Assembly: GCA_023627715.1 (NCBI GenBank)
Contig: JAMAHW010000032.1
Coordinates: 248,001 to 312,000, forward strand
Direction: 5' to 3'
DNA length: 64,000 nucleotides
Source of the DNA: Periconia sp. R9002
Taxonomy: Eukaryota; Ascomycota; Dothideomycetes; Pleosporales; Periconiaceae
Part shown: positions 49,023 through 58,560 of the stretch, piece after piece
Layout of the letters: the number at the start of each line of letters is the position of its first letter
Position numbering within the stretch: position 1 is the stretch's first letter
Notes under the pieces: model-generated
What the model was told of the DNA's origin: nothing
Database searches by the model: none
What the model saw: only the letters and a program-made list of their open reading frames with translations
Made by a program: the position numbers and the translations under genes

Positions 49023-52000
49023 ATGGATAAGTCTCTCGCATCACCGGGCGAGGAAACGGGAAATGACAAGTCTCACAAACCACCAGGGGAGCCCGAGCTC
49101 GAAGGAGATCATGGGATCATGATGCAGAACTTCGAGAAGCATCTGGGGGATGAAGTTACCATTATCCTGCAGTGGATCTGCCAATCCATTCGGCTATTGT
49201 ACGTGGCGCAGCTGGCCGAAGCAACCAACTTGCAAACGGACGTGCTGTTCGCAAGGCTTGAATCTTGCGGCCAGTATATCAAACTAGACGGCGCAGGGCC
49301 CCCAGCGTCAAGGAAAATCAGTATTATACACCCGTCCACGCGAAAGCATATCCTCGACTCACAATTCGACGGCAAGAAGGATTTGTGGCGTTTGGGACAC
49401 CTTCGACTGGCCCACGTATGTCTCGCTGCCATCGAAAAAAGCACGCTCCAGGAACGACCTATGGATAAAGATGAATGGCTCGATCACCCATGGAGCTTTC
49501 TGCACTACGCAGCGAAACACTGGCCTGAACACGCTCGGCATGCGCGGTCCAAAGACCTTTTCAAAGAAAAAAGCGCTTTTTTTTGCACATCATCGGTTGT
49601 GGACAACTGGGTGAAGACGGTGAACCAGTTCCGAGACCTCAGGCACTTTGCCGTGCGCTTCCCATATGCGACCCATCGCTATTTTCTGGACGAAGAAAGC
49701 CCTGACATATCGGAGGAGTTCCCTATCCCGACCACTCGCTTGTCTCTTGCTTGCGGGCTGTACTTGCCTCTGTGGGTCGAAACACTCGTTGAAGCCTGCG
49801 CGCCAGACGAGAAGAAACGCCTTATGGATGCAGTCGACGATGCTGATGGCACCCCGTTGTATTGGGCCATTCAGTGCATCGGCTTGCACCCCGGGAGTGA
49901 CAACCCTACCTTGATCCGATATCTACTTCGCCATGGAGCTACTGTGGATGAGGCTATAGGGCCTGATGGTCTCTACGCCTTACATCGTGCTACAGACAGG
50001 GCCGGCCTGATGAAGGACCTACTCGACCATGGTGCCAGTGTTGACGTGACAGTAAAAGCTACTGCTCGATCGCTAAGAATCTGCAAAAAGCTCAACAGTT
50101 CCGGTTTTCGCATCGCCGAAGGGGAAACGCCCTTGATTCTGGAAGCTGCTGAGTCGTCCAGCGTTGGCAACCTGCAACTCTTGCTGGACCGAGGCGCGAG
50201 CCCGCACGCTGCGTGCACTGAAGGGAAAACGGCCCTGATGAAAGCCGCACGCTCCCACCACCCACAGGTGGTAAAATTGTTGCTGAGTGGCGAGTTCAAT
50301 CCCGACACTCGCGATAAGAACGGTTGCACGGCCCTATTGCTCGCTGCCAAATCAAGTCGGAACAGTGGTAATGATGACCGCGCTGTCAGTACAGTCCGGC
50401 AACTCTTAGATTCCGGTTTCGATCCCAAAGCCGTAAGTTCCGATGGGAGGACTGCCCTCCACTGGGCCGCACTCCAAGGAAAGACCGAACTTATAAATAT
50501 ACTCTTGGAACACGGACTCAACGTGGATGTCAGGAGTCATCACGGCTCCACGGCGTTGATGAATGCAGCTCGGGCAGGACGTCTGGAAACTGTCCGCGAG
50601 CTGATTCATGCCGAAGCGGACGTCAATGCCGTTGATAGTGATGGCAGGACAGTGATGATGTGGGCGACGAGCGGAGTCAGCAACGTGGGGGTCCTGGATT
50701 GTCTTCTTGGTCGAGGAGCGGACCTCCAGATTCAAAGTCTGACAGATGGTGACACGGTCTTGCATTCCGCTGCTCGAGATGGCAGTTCGCAAGGTGTCAG
50801 ATTTCTGTTGGATAACAAGCTAGATATTGAGATCCGCAACAAACTGGACAAGACTCCCCTGATGTGCGCAATAAAGGCAAACCGGGTGGAAGTAGTCAAG
50901 CTCCTTCTAGACCGTGGATCGGATGTCAACGCACGGGGCGAGCTGGTGAAGGAGCCTGACTTTACCGTCTCTACGTCGCCCCTGACTGAGGCGATAGAGA
51001 CTGGAAACCTCGACATATTGCAGCAGCTTCTGGCTAAGGGGGCCAAGATTGGCGTACCCGAGCACGAGGAAGAGACAGCCCTTCTATTCGCTCTATCACG
51101 TGGACGAACGGCACAGGACAAGATGACCGCTTTATTTCTGGACCGCGGAGCCAATGCTAATCACAGCGATTCTAAGACTAAGCGCACTCTCTTGCGCCTG
51201 GCAATCCGCCACAATCGCCTCCGTTGCACAAATCTACTCCTGGAGCGTGGCGCGGACGTGGACTATGAGGGAAATAACTGCTTTACTGCCTTGTTGTATG
51301 CCGCGCTGTGGGGCTATACACGGATTTTAGAGACGCTCTTGGACCACGGGGCCAATATTGAACATCAAGATAGAGTTGGCAGAACTGCCTTGATGCTTTC
51401 CGCCAAACATGGGCACACAGAAGTAGTGAAAGTGCTCCTAGACCATGGAGCGGAAGTTGGCCAGCAAGACGCACAAGGCGGGACTCCCCTGACGTGGGCT
51501 GCGTCTGAGGGGCGTGCCGAGGTCACCAGAGTGCTTCTGGACCGCGGATCGGATCCTGACCACCGAAATGCAGCTGGTATGAGCGCACTGGCATTATCGA
51601 CACAGAATGGACACTTGAGCGTTGTAGAGATACTCCTTGAGCATGGGGCTGACGTTAACATCACTACGGCCGATTTAAGAACCCCCTTGATCATTGCATC
51701 AGGATTTGGCCATGAACGGATAGCTGAGGTATTACTCAAACGAGGGCCCAATATTGAGGCCTGCGATAATGAGGGGGGTCCGGCTTTGCTCATTGCAGCG
51801 GCACGTGGGCACACTAAGATCACGAAATTACTTCTGGACTATGGTGCTCAACTGAGCTCTGTTTCGCCTTCGAAGAACAATAAAACTGCGCTAGCTTTGG
51901 CGTCGCTGGGTGGTCACGAATCGGTAGTCAGGCTTCTGCTTGAACGAGAGACGCAGATCGAGGTCTACGACGACAACGGAGACTCGCCCCTGACCTTGGC

Positions 52001-55000
52001 AGCATATAATGGGCACAATGGAGTGGTGAAGATCCTTCTGGAAGCGGGGGCAAACGTAAATATGGCCACACAGCGTGCGGACGGAGCTCTTACTCCTCTG
52101 CAGATAGCATCGAGTCGTGGTCACCACGAGGTGGTACAAGCACTTCTTGAAGGAGGTGCCGATCCTGAGACTTCTGATGGGAAAGGCCTTACGGCATTGA
52201 TACTTGCTGTCCAAAATAGACATGCCGAAGTTGTTAAGGCGCTCGCTAAGGGAGGGGCGAACGTAGAAGCACTCGACGAGAACGGTGATACGGCACTGCA
52301 TTGTGCAGTTCGCAACAGAAACGCCGACGTTACAAAAGCGCTTGTTGAAGGAGGAGCGAACCTCGAAGCTTTCAACCAGAACGGCAATACGCCATTGCAA
52401 TTCGCCAGCCGGAGAGGGTACTCTCGGAATGCAGAGGCTCTCATTGCGGGAGGAGCCGATACTGAGACTCGTAGTTCAAAAGGGTATACAGCACTGATAT
52501 ACGCTGTCCTTAACGGGCAAGCCAACGTCATAAAGATTCTCATCGAGAGAGGAGCTAGTGTGGAGGCCCTTACTGAAAGTGGCCACACGCCATTGCTGAA
52601 TGCCAGTATCAAAGGCTATGCTAAATCTGCCGAGGCGCTCGTTAAAGGGGGGGCCAATATCGAAGCTCGTACTCAAAAGGGCAGCACGGGACTGCATTGC
52701 GCCAGCTTCAACGGGCATACTGCAGTTGTAAAGATTCTCCTCGAGGCAGGGGCACGCACTGACACCCTCGACCAAGACGGCGATACAGCATTACATTGTG
52801 CCGTGCTTAACAAGCATGCCGAAGCTGTAAAGGTTCTCCTCGAGGGAGGCGCATCCATTAAAGTCCGAGATGCTCGCAGCAATACACCGTTGATCATTGC
52901 GATTACCAAGGACAGCGAGGCATCATTCGAGGTCCTTCTACAGGCCGGCGCCGATATCAACGCCTCCGGGGAAGGGGACATGTCGGCCCTAAGCTACGCT
53001 GCTCTCCAAGGGCGCACAAGAATGACCAAGATGCTCCTCGAAGCAGGGGCCAAAGTCGAAGGATGTCCTGGAGAAGTCGATTCACCCTTGATATGGGCCG
53101 TGAGAAAGGGTTCCTTGCCCACGGTTCAGGCCCTTCTAGAGGGCGGAGCTAAAGCCGGAATTGAGGCCCACGATCATGATGGCCATACGCCCTTGACTCG
53201 TGCGGTAGGGCACAATTCTGCCGACTTGATTCGAGCCCTCCTCGAAGCCGGGGCAAATATCGAAGGCCGACATAAGAATGGACGAACACCTTTGCTTATT
53301 GCAGCAGCTGACGGACACCCAGTTGCTGTGAAGACGCTTCTCGAAGCGGGGGCGGACGTTGATGCTGTTGATCCGAGCAAGGGCTTGACTGCTTTGATGT
53401 GGGCCTCATGGATGAGGCACAAAGAGGTGGTTGAAATCATACTTAAGAAAGTAGAGGAGACTTCCCATCTTGAGGTCGGCGCGGCGGATGACCTAGTATT
53501 AGCTTGGCTTCTCAATCGCTTCGAGTTCTTGATGGCGAAGTTTCTGTCCACGGTAAGCAAGTACAGGACAGAGATCAAGGTGATGCGACGCCGCCTTGAG
53601 AACTCCGAAAAGCCTAGTCGCCGAACCATTGCATCCTACATGAGATGCGTCGACAATCAGGTCACCATTATGGAGGATGAGCTGTCCTCTTGTGACCTGC
53701 CTGGATGCTTGGAGTTGTGGGAGAAAATGCTGGCCTTTTTAACAGATCTACTCTCCCGGCAAGGGATCTTGGGCGAAGTGCTTGAGCTCTGGCAGAGCGT
53801 CCAGAGTTTAGTAGAGGGTGCGACTCAGCAGATCGTAGCTGTTGGATACGAGGGACAACTGGAGGAACGTTACCGACTCTCTCAGTCGGAGGCAGCCGGC
53901 TTGCAAAAACAGACGGTTGAACTTATTGACATGATCCGCGAGGAAGCTCTGGTGTTCTTCGAGTCGCCTCCCGAAAATATGTCATTGCCTTTATCACCTT
54001 TGCCGCAATCCTCAGAGTCTCCAGGCATACCTAACACCTCCGAAAGGCCCCAATCGACAGACTTGGGGGACAATTTGGATCTAAGCAGCGTGCCCCATCC
54101 TGCCCCTAAGCGTGGAGAGACCTGGGAGAAATTTGCATTCTGGCCACCATGGTCTAACTCTAGGAGCGGAGCCCATTATCTCTCCGAAATGCTAGCCCTC
54201 GTCGCGTCAGGTGCGTGTGATATGGCCTCCATCTCGCCCATTTGGCGAGAAGATGCAGATGGTTCGGTGAACCTGAGGCGCTTGGTCGGTGTGGCACGGG
54301 AGAGGTGCGTAGCTGCTCTCTGTGAGGCTTGGCGTCGGGATTTCAAAGCTTTCAAGTTCGTGGAGGATTGGGAACAGCCATACGACGGTGGCGGCATTAC
54401 CATGATGCCGGCCTCTTTGGCCGCGTTCGAAAGTGCCGTTTTGAGCGGGATGCAGAAAATACTTTCCATTCCCGGCGCCGTTTCTAAGCCCGAGGCTGCC
54501 GATGTCGTTCCACCACCAGCACCGGGGTTGTGTCGGATGATAAAGAGCCAATATACCACGACGATCTATGTTGTTTTGGCTGGCATGGTCGAGAATGCTG
54601 AAAAATCTGTGACAAGTGTAGACGAGGACGAAGAGGACAGCGATGTAGAGAGTAATACAGCCGCGAGTGGCCCGGCGAATGGACGAGCCGAGAAAATCGA
54701 AATCGACGGCGCCGCCAGTGCTTGTGATCAGGTATGTCATCCTCTAAGCAGTGGCTGTGAAATGGTTCTCCGTTACCTAACTGATGCGCAGAATACGCGC
54801 ATGCTCTTGACGATTGGAAATATCCAGCGCCTCCAAGCTGAAGTCTTGCCCAGCCTCAATGACCAACTTGAGAACGTCATCTCCACCAAGTTCGCCGACG
54901 ACACAAAAGAGCTCTCCACCAAGCTCGCCGACGTGCTGCAAAACATTGACGCACGTATCTTCCAGTCATACACGCGGCCGATGGTCCAGAAATTGGCCGA

Positions 55001-55484
55001 AGCTATCAGCGCCGGCGTGACATCACCCAACTGGGTGCCGGCGCCGGGCCGAAAGCCACGCAAAGCGAGTCCCTTTGTGTATCAGGTTCTACGAGAGCTC
55101 GTAGTGGTGCAAAAGAATGTCTCGACAACGGCGTCGGCGACTCTGGCGGCAAAGGTGATTTCGTTTCTGCTGGAGATAGTGTCCGCCGAGATGCTCAAGG
55201 CGTTTAGCAGTTATACGTACTTGGACGTCGAGCCCTTGATGCAGGCCACGATCGACTCTGAATTCCTCTATCAGATCCTGGCGCACTACACGACGGTGCG
55301 GACGTCGAATCTCCAGTATCGTGGATATTATGCGCTCGACAACCGCACAGATGATAAGGCTCGCCATGCTCTCACAATCGAGCTGCCCGAGCTGCGCAAT
55401 TTGCTCCGGCGCCTGAAGGCGGCTTGTATGGGGGAATTTATGTGCTTCCGCAAGCCTGTGCGACATGCATACAAGCATGACTAG
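49023..55484 (+). CDS. NLR-arm / ankyrin-repeat / exocyst Sec5 fusion protein
   Basis: One open frame, 2133 residues after removing a 60-nt intron (54732-54791; GTATGT donor, CCTAAC branch, GCGCAG acceptor) that is in frame and stop-free. Residues 40-260 resemble the winged-helix and arm that follow NACHT in fungal NLRs (IILQWICQSIRLLYVAQLAEA, FLHYAAKHWPEHARHA), yet no NACHT domain precedes them. Residues about 270-1475 are roughly 35 ankyrin repeats (GxTALxxA, VVKxLLExGA). From about 1490 the sequence reads as the exocyst subunit Sec5: LGILGEVLELWQSVQSLVEG, LSPLPQSSESPG, PAPKRGETWEKFAFWPP, GAHYLSEM, RERCVAALCEAW, MPASLAAFESAVLSGMQKIL, ARIFQSYTRPMVQKL and RRLKAACMGEFMCFRK. The N-terminal third of a normal Sec5 is absent. 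Sec5 identity is from memory of family motifs, so needs a search. A role as NLR bait or decoy is inference. Confidence 0.85.
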   Translation: MDKSLASPGEETGNDKSHKPPGEPELEGDHGIMMQNFEKHLGDEVTIILQWICQSIRLLYVAQLAEATNLQTDVLFARLESCGQYIKLDGAGPPASRKISIIHPSTRKHILDSQFDGKKDLWRLGHLRLAHVCLAAIEKSTLQERPMDKDEWLDHPWSFLHYAAKHWPEHARHARSKDLFKEKSAFFCTSSVVDNWVKTVNQFRDLRHFAVRFPYATHRYFLDEESPDISEEFPIPTTRLSLACGLYLPLWVETLVEACAPDEKKRLMDAVDDADGTPLYWAIQCIGLHPGSDNPTLIRYLLRHGATVDEAIGPDGLYALHRATDRAGLMKDLLDHGASVDVTVKATARSLRICKKLNSSGFRIAEGETPLILEAAESSSVGNLQLLLDRGASPHAACTEGKTALMKAARSHHPQVVKLLLSGEFNPDTRDKNGCTALLLAAKSSRNSGNDDRAVSTVRQLLDSGFDPKAVSSDGRTALHWAALQGKTELINILLEHGLNVDVRSHHGSTALMNAARAGRLETVRELIHAEADVNAVDSDGRTVMMWATSGVSNVGVLDCLLGRGADLQIQSLTDGDTVLHSAARDGSSQGVRFLLDNKLDIEIRNKLDKTPLMCAIKANRVEVVKLLLDRGSDVNARGELVKEPDFTVSTSPLTEAIETGNLDILQQLLAKGAKIGVPEHEEETALLFALSRGRTAQDKMTALFLDRGANANHSDSKTKRTLLRLAIRHNRLRCTNLLLERGADVDYEGNNCFTALLYAALWGYTRILETLLDHGANIEHQDRVGRTALMLSAKHGHTEVVKVLLDHGAEVGQQDAQGGTPLTWAASEGRAEVTRVLLDRGSDPDHRNAAGMSALALSTQNGHLSVVEILLEHGADVNITTADLRTPLIIASGFGHERIAEVLLKRGPNIEACDNEGGPALLIAAARGHTKITKLLLDYGAQLSSVSPSKNNKTALALASLGGHESVVRLLLERETQIEVYDDNGDSPLTLAAYNGHNGVVKILLEAGANVNMATQRADGALTPLQIASSRGHHEVVQALLEGGADPETSDGKGLTALILAVQNRHAEVVKALAKGGANVEALDENGDTALHCAVRNRNADVTKALVEGGANLEAFNQNGNTPLQFASRRGYSRNAEALIAGGADTETRSSKGYTALIYAVLNGQANVIKILIERGASVEALTESGHTPLLNASIKGYAKSAEALVKGGANIEARTQKGSTGLHCASFNGHTAVVKILLEAGARTDTLDQDGDTALHCAVLNKHAEAVKVLLEGGASIKVRDARSNTPLIIAITKDSEASFEVLLQAGADINASGEGDMSALSYAALQGRTRMTKMLLEAGAKVEGCPGEVDSPLIWAVRKGSLPTVQALLEGGAKAGIEAHDHDGHTPLTRAVGHNSADLIRALLEAGANIEGRHKNGRTPLLIAAADGHPVAVKTLLEAGADVDAVDPSKGLTALMWASWMRHKEVVEIILKKVEETSHLEVGAADDLVLAWLLNRFEFLMAKFLSTVSKYRTEIKVMRRRLENSEKPSRRTIASYMRCVDNQVTIMEDELSSCDLPGCLELWEKMLAFLTDLLSRQGILGEVLELWQSVQSLVEGATQQIVAVGYEGQLEERYRLSQSEAAGLQKQTVELIDMIREEALVFFESPPENMSLPLSPLPQSSESPGIPNTSERPQSTDLGDNLDLSSVPHPAPKRGETWEKFAFWPPWSNSRSGAHYLSEMLALVASGACDMASISPIWREDADGSVNLRRLVGVARERCVAALCEAWRRDFKAFKFVEDWEQPYDGGGITMMPASLAAFESAVLSGMQKILSIPGAVSKPEAADVVPPPAPGLCRMIKSQYTTTIYVVLAGMVENAEKSVTSVDEDEEDSDVESNTAASGPANGRAEKIEIDGAASACDQVCHPLSSGCEMVLRYLTDAQNTRMLLTIGNIQRLQAEVLPSLNDQLENVISTKFADDTKELSTKLADVLQNIDARIFQSYTRPMVQKLAEAISAGVTSPNWVPAPGRKPRKASPFVYQVLRELVVVQKNVSTTASATLAAKVISFLLEIVSAEMLKAFSSYTYLDVEPLMQATIDSEFLYQILAHYTTVRTSNLQYRGYYALDNRTDDKARHALTIELPELRNLLRRLKAACMGEFMCFRKPVRHAYKHD

Positions 55485-55901
55485 AAGTAGCTCGGGGTAT
55501 ATATAGTTTATCAAGGAAAACATGTTATGAAGCGGGTTGAAATATATAGCTGCCCTACCACTTCTTACAATTCAAGATGTATCTAATTGCATTTCCATGT
55601 CAATAATGTGAGCATCAACATATGATACATCAAGCTCTTTTGCAGCTAGGGAGAGTGTAGGACGATACATTAAAGTGTCTTCTTCTTCGCAATTGATTGG
55701 TGTAATCAGTCACGGTATTAACACTAGTTTCATATCTCAGGTAACGTCCTTAGCTGGGGGCGTGCTCACAGGTAACTATTGATCACACACTAACTAATTA
55801 TAAAGAAGAAGACACTTTAATATAATATCATTCAGTCTTATAAAGAAACGGCCAATCAAGACCGTGCTCCGAAACCTACATAATCACGGGTAGGCTAGGT
55901 A
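55485..55901. other. Intergenic carrying MITE copy 3
   Basis: 3' flank of the ankyrin-Sec5 gene, the MITE (listed separately) and 83 bp up to the end of the decayed rhodopsin-domain gene. Nothing else is seen. Confidence 0.5.
55672..55818. mobile_element. Foldback MITE, copy 3 (internally deleted)
   Basis: 147 bp with the same left arm as copy 1 (AAAGTGTCTTCTTCTTCGCA, AATTGATTGGTGTAATCAG, then GGTAACGTCCTTAGCTGGGG). The right end is shortened and diverged, closing with GAAGAAGACACTTT. The ends sit in TTAAAGTGTC...GACACTTTAA, so TA or TTAA flanks both sides, a likely target-site duplication. It lies about 190 bp after the ankyrin-Sec5 stop codon. Confidence 0.85.
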
Positions 55902-57217
55902 TTAGTGGCCGTGGTGCGCGGAACTGGTGGATGGTATACTCGACAACGGTACCATATCCCTATGACTCCTTTCTCCTGAATCGTCCCCACCGCTGTAGAA
56001 CTCATAACCTTGATAAGCGGATCCTGACGCACGCTTATGGAAGTGGGGCGGTACAAAGTTGGTAAAATCGGCATACAACTGCAAATGATACCGATGGTCG
56101 ATCTCCGCTGAGCTGGTGGGATTTAGGGGTTAATGGGTTTTGGCGCTTTTTTGATTCTTCCGAGTTTTTTTGGGTACTGTGAGGGGGGGGGGGACTTGCT
56201 TGTAATTCACAATCGTGCCGAAATTGAAGCTTTTGTTGGGATTGTTGAGGGTGCTGATGGATACTTCTAAACGCAGGATGCTCACGACACACGCGCTGGA
56301 AATCGGTTAGTAATGAGTACATGAGATGTGGTATTGCGGGACATTACATACATGGAACCGACGACCAACGCGATACTGCTACGGATTTTGTGTCTGACGG
56401 GCATTTGCAAGCCCCAGATGACCGGGAGCGGCGCGAGCAAGATGCCGAAATCAGTCAGGATCGAAACGACGCAATCGGCGATGAAAATGGCGTTGGAATT
56501 GAGACATTTCCCAGCAACAAGTTTCTGCTTCCAAAATCTCGGGATCGGGGTGCAGATGAAGATTTTGAGAAGCGTGATGGCCGCGTAGTATAGAATTAAA
56601 AAGCCGATGAGGATCTTGATCGAGACGACAAAGGACTTTTTGATTGCGAAGAAGATGACGGGGCCGTAGAGGACTTCGAGGGTGAAACCGATCTGAAATG
56701 CCAGTGGTTAAGATATTGAGAAAGGCAAACGAAGTCTCTCATAGTAAAAATAATGCTCTCACCTCGAATGCCACGAAGAATTTCGAGGGCGGAATGTTCC
56801 ACATATGATTCCCTACCCCTAGGTGGCCTGTGATAAGACATAAAGCGGAATAAGCAAGAAATGGTATCTGTGTCTTCTCGTCAAAACAATGCGTCGAAAG
56901 CCCCCCTCATGAAATTCGTTCATTATTTTGACTACCAAGACTTACCCAAGTAAGGAGAGAGACCCCTTTTCAGATGATTTAGTCTTATATGTTTCGAGTG
57001 AATGAACCCCGTGTGCACCAGTACTCACAATCCTCTGCACAGTACTTCACCCGAGTCACGTATTTAGTAAACACCCGGATGAATACAAAGAATGGTGGAT
57101 GAAGAGAATGCCCACAACATTTGTCCAAATATTCCATTTCTCGGGCTTGAAATCGATGTTTGGTATCACGCTAGGTGGAGGAGGCAAGATACCCGGGTAG
57201 GGGGGCGTTTTCTCCAT
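55902..57217 (-). pseudogene. Fungal rhodopsin-domain membrane protein gene, frameshifted
   Basis: Exons 57217-57029, 56827-56763, 56692-56352, 56295-56211 and 56078-55902 spell a fungal 'rhodopsin' domain integral membrane protein (function unknown in this large family). Seen are MEKTPPYPGILPPPPSVIPN, FVFIRVFTKYVTRVKYCAEDC, GHLGVGNHMWNIP, IKKSFVVSIKILIG, FICTPIPRFW, SILTDFGILLAPLPVIWGLQ and ACVVSILRLEVS, then a polar tail. Exon 1 changes frame at about 57093-57100. Total exon length is 857 nt, one short of a multiple of three, so a single-base deletion explains it. The last transmembrane helix expected before the tail is also missing. Either the gene is dead or the assembly has one base error; the missing helix favours decay. 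Confidence 0.65.
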
Positions 57218-57673
57218 GCCGTTGAAGCCTGTTTCGTTGTGTCTTAAAGAGGTTCTGGAGGAGGAACTTTTTTGTTTGGATAATTAGTAGTTTTATGAAT
57301 GAAGTAGGTGATGGATATAGCGGGAGCCATATGGGCCGGCCGGCCTCATGGGTGCGCACAGTGAGTGACCATCATCACCCCCTCGTTCCCAACAATTGAT
57401 ACTACAACTCTATGCGTTTCATTTACCCGGAGCCCGAAAGAAAGGTTTCTAGTGGAAGATGTGATCATACAATGCATCTACTGGCATGATCGGTCGCCTA
57501 GTTGGTTGCCTGCGCTAAACGTCCTGCATACTTTCCATGCTTGAGACATTCCCCTCTTATCCAACCCACTCATCATATAAGTATGAGATGCCTTCCATCA
57601 TGTAACATACAGCGAGGTTCTGCGAGCTGAGATACTGCACAGGCGTCCATTTCGACTACATTTGTACATCAAC
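57218..57673. other. Intergenic between two decayed genes
   Basis: 456 bp between divergent pseudogenes. Nothing recognisable except promoter-like AT-rich patches. Confidence 0.45.
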
Positions 57674-57736
57674 ATGTCCGATCTGAAGGAAACCTACGTC
57701 GTTTCTCACGGCTACGACGAGTCCGGGCGGTGAGAG

Positions 57737-57783
<47 letters not shown>

Positions 57784-58560
57784 CATCCCATCCCGAAGCA
57801 GAAATCAACAGCTACGTAGATTGTACTTGCAGCATTGGATGTGGAAAGCAGAGTCGGGATACGATCTTCATCCCTCCATATCCTTACCAGCCACTGACGA
57901 TATTCGTATCGTAGATATTGGGTGCGGAAACGGGTATGTTACATGGCGATATCACGAAAGCCCCCCGTTGGCAAGCGAGAGCAAGACTAACAGAGCGTAA
58001 TAGGGCTTGGATAGTATCTCTAGCTATGGATTTCGAGAAAGCAAACAAGAAGGCTTCCTTCGTTGGCCTCGATGTTCAGGACGCGCGAATTTCCCCGTCG
58101 CCGGGAATCTACCCGAGAACATAAAGTCAGGCATCTTAGATGCCTTTACCAACACACCCCCAAAAGAAACATATTGACGTATACGATATCGTTCATATCC
58201 GCGCATTTTCTTCCGTCGTCAAGGCAGACAACCCCGGGCCTATCCTGAAGAATGCTTTCGAGTTGCTCAAGCCGGGTCGTTCCGTGCAGTGGGATGATCT
58301 TGATGGCAATACTTTCGAGGCCATGGCCCCAGAGTCTGGTCAGGAAAACTCTCCAGTCTCCATCCACAGAAGCAACCAGAGAGCTGATATCGACTTCTCG
58401 ACAGTCTCAGAAGGTTGCTATGAATCTGAAGTACGACTGGCTGAATCGATTCGGTGACCTCTGTAGGGAGCATGGATTTGAGATGGTCGAAAATAAAAGA
58501 GTGAAAGTTAGGAAGGAGCTTCGAAGTGTTCATGTCCACTTCATTGCTATTGATCCATGA
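57674..58560 (+). pseudogene. LaeA-like SAM methyltransferase gene, multiply frameshifted
   Basis: Pieces of a class I S-adenosylmethionine methyltransferase of the LaeA-like fungal group are in order but in different frames. They are HWMWKAESGYDLHPSI, the SAM motif IVDIGCGNGAWIVSLA (across an intron GTATGT...TAATAG), FVGLDVQDA, NFPVAGNLPENIKSGILDAF, IDVYDIVHIRAFSSVV, ILKNAFELLKPGRSVQWDDLDG and LNRFGDLCREHGFEMVENK. Frame changes occur after QDA (an apparent extra CG near 58080), near 58165 and again near 58400. The first intron (from 57731) holds a (CA)n run and does not join in phase. Such genes often sit in secondary-metabolite regions, but no cluster is seen here. Confidence 0.75.
57737..57782 (+). 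repeat. (CA)n microsatellite
   Basis: About 23 CA units in the presumed first intron of the decayed methyltransferase gene. Confidence 0.97.

Noticed and set aside
54732..54791. Reading straight through to give 2153 residues
   Set aside because: Strong donor, branch and acceptor signals interrupt a conserved Sec5-like block, so I treat it as an intron.
53480..55484. A separate SEC5 gene starting inside the ankyrin gene
   Set aside because: The frame is continuous from the ankyrin repeats with no stop, promoter-like signal or intron at the junction, and the N-terminal third of Sec5 is absent. Fusion is the simpler reading.
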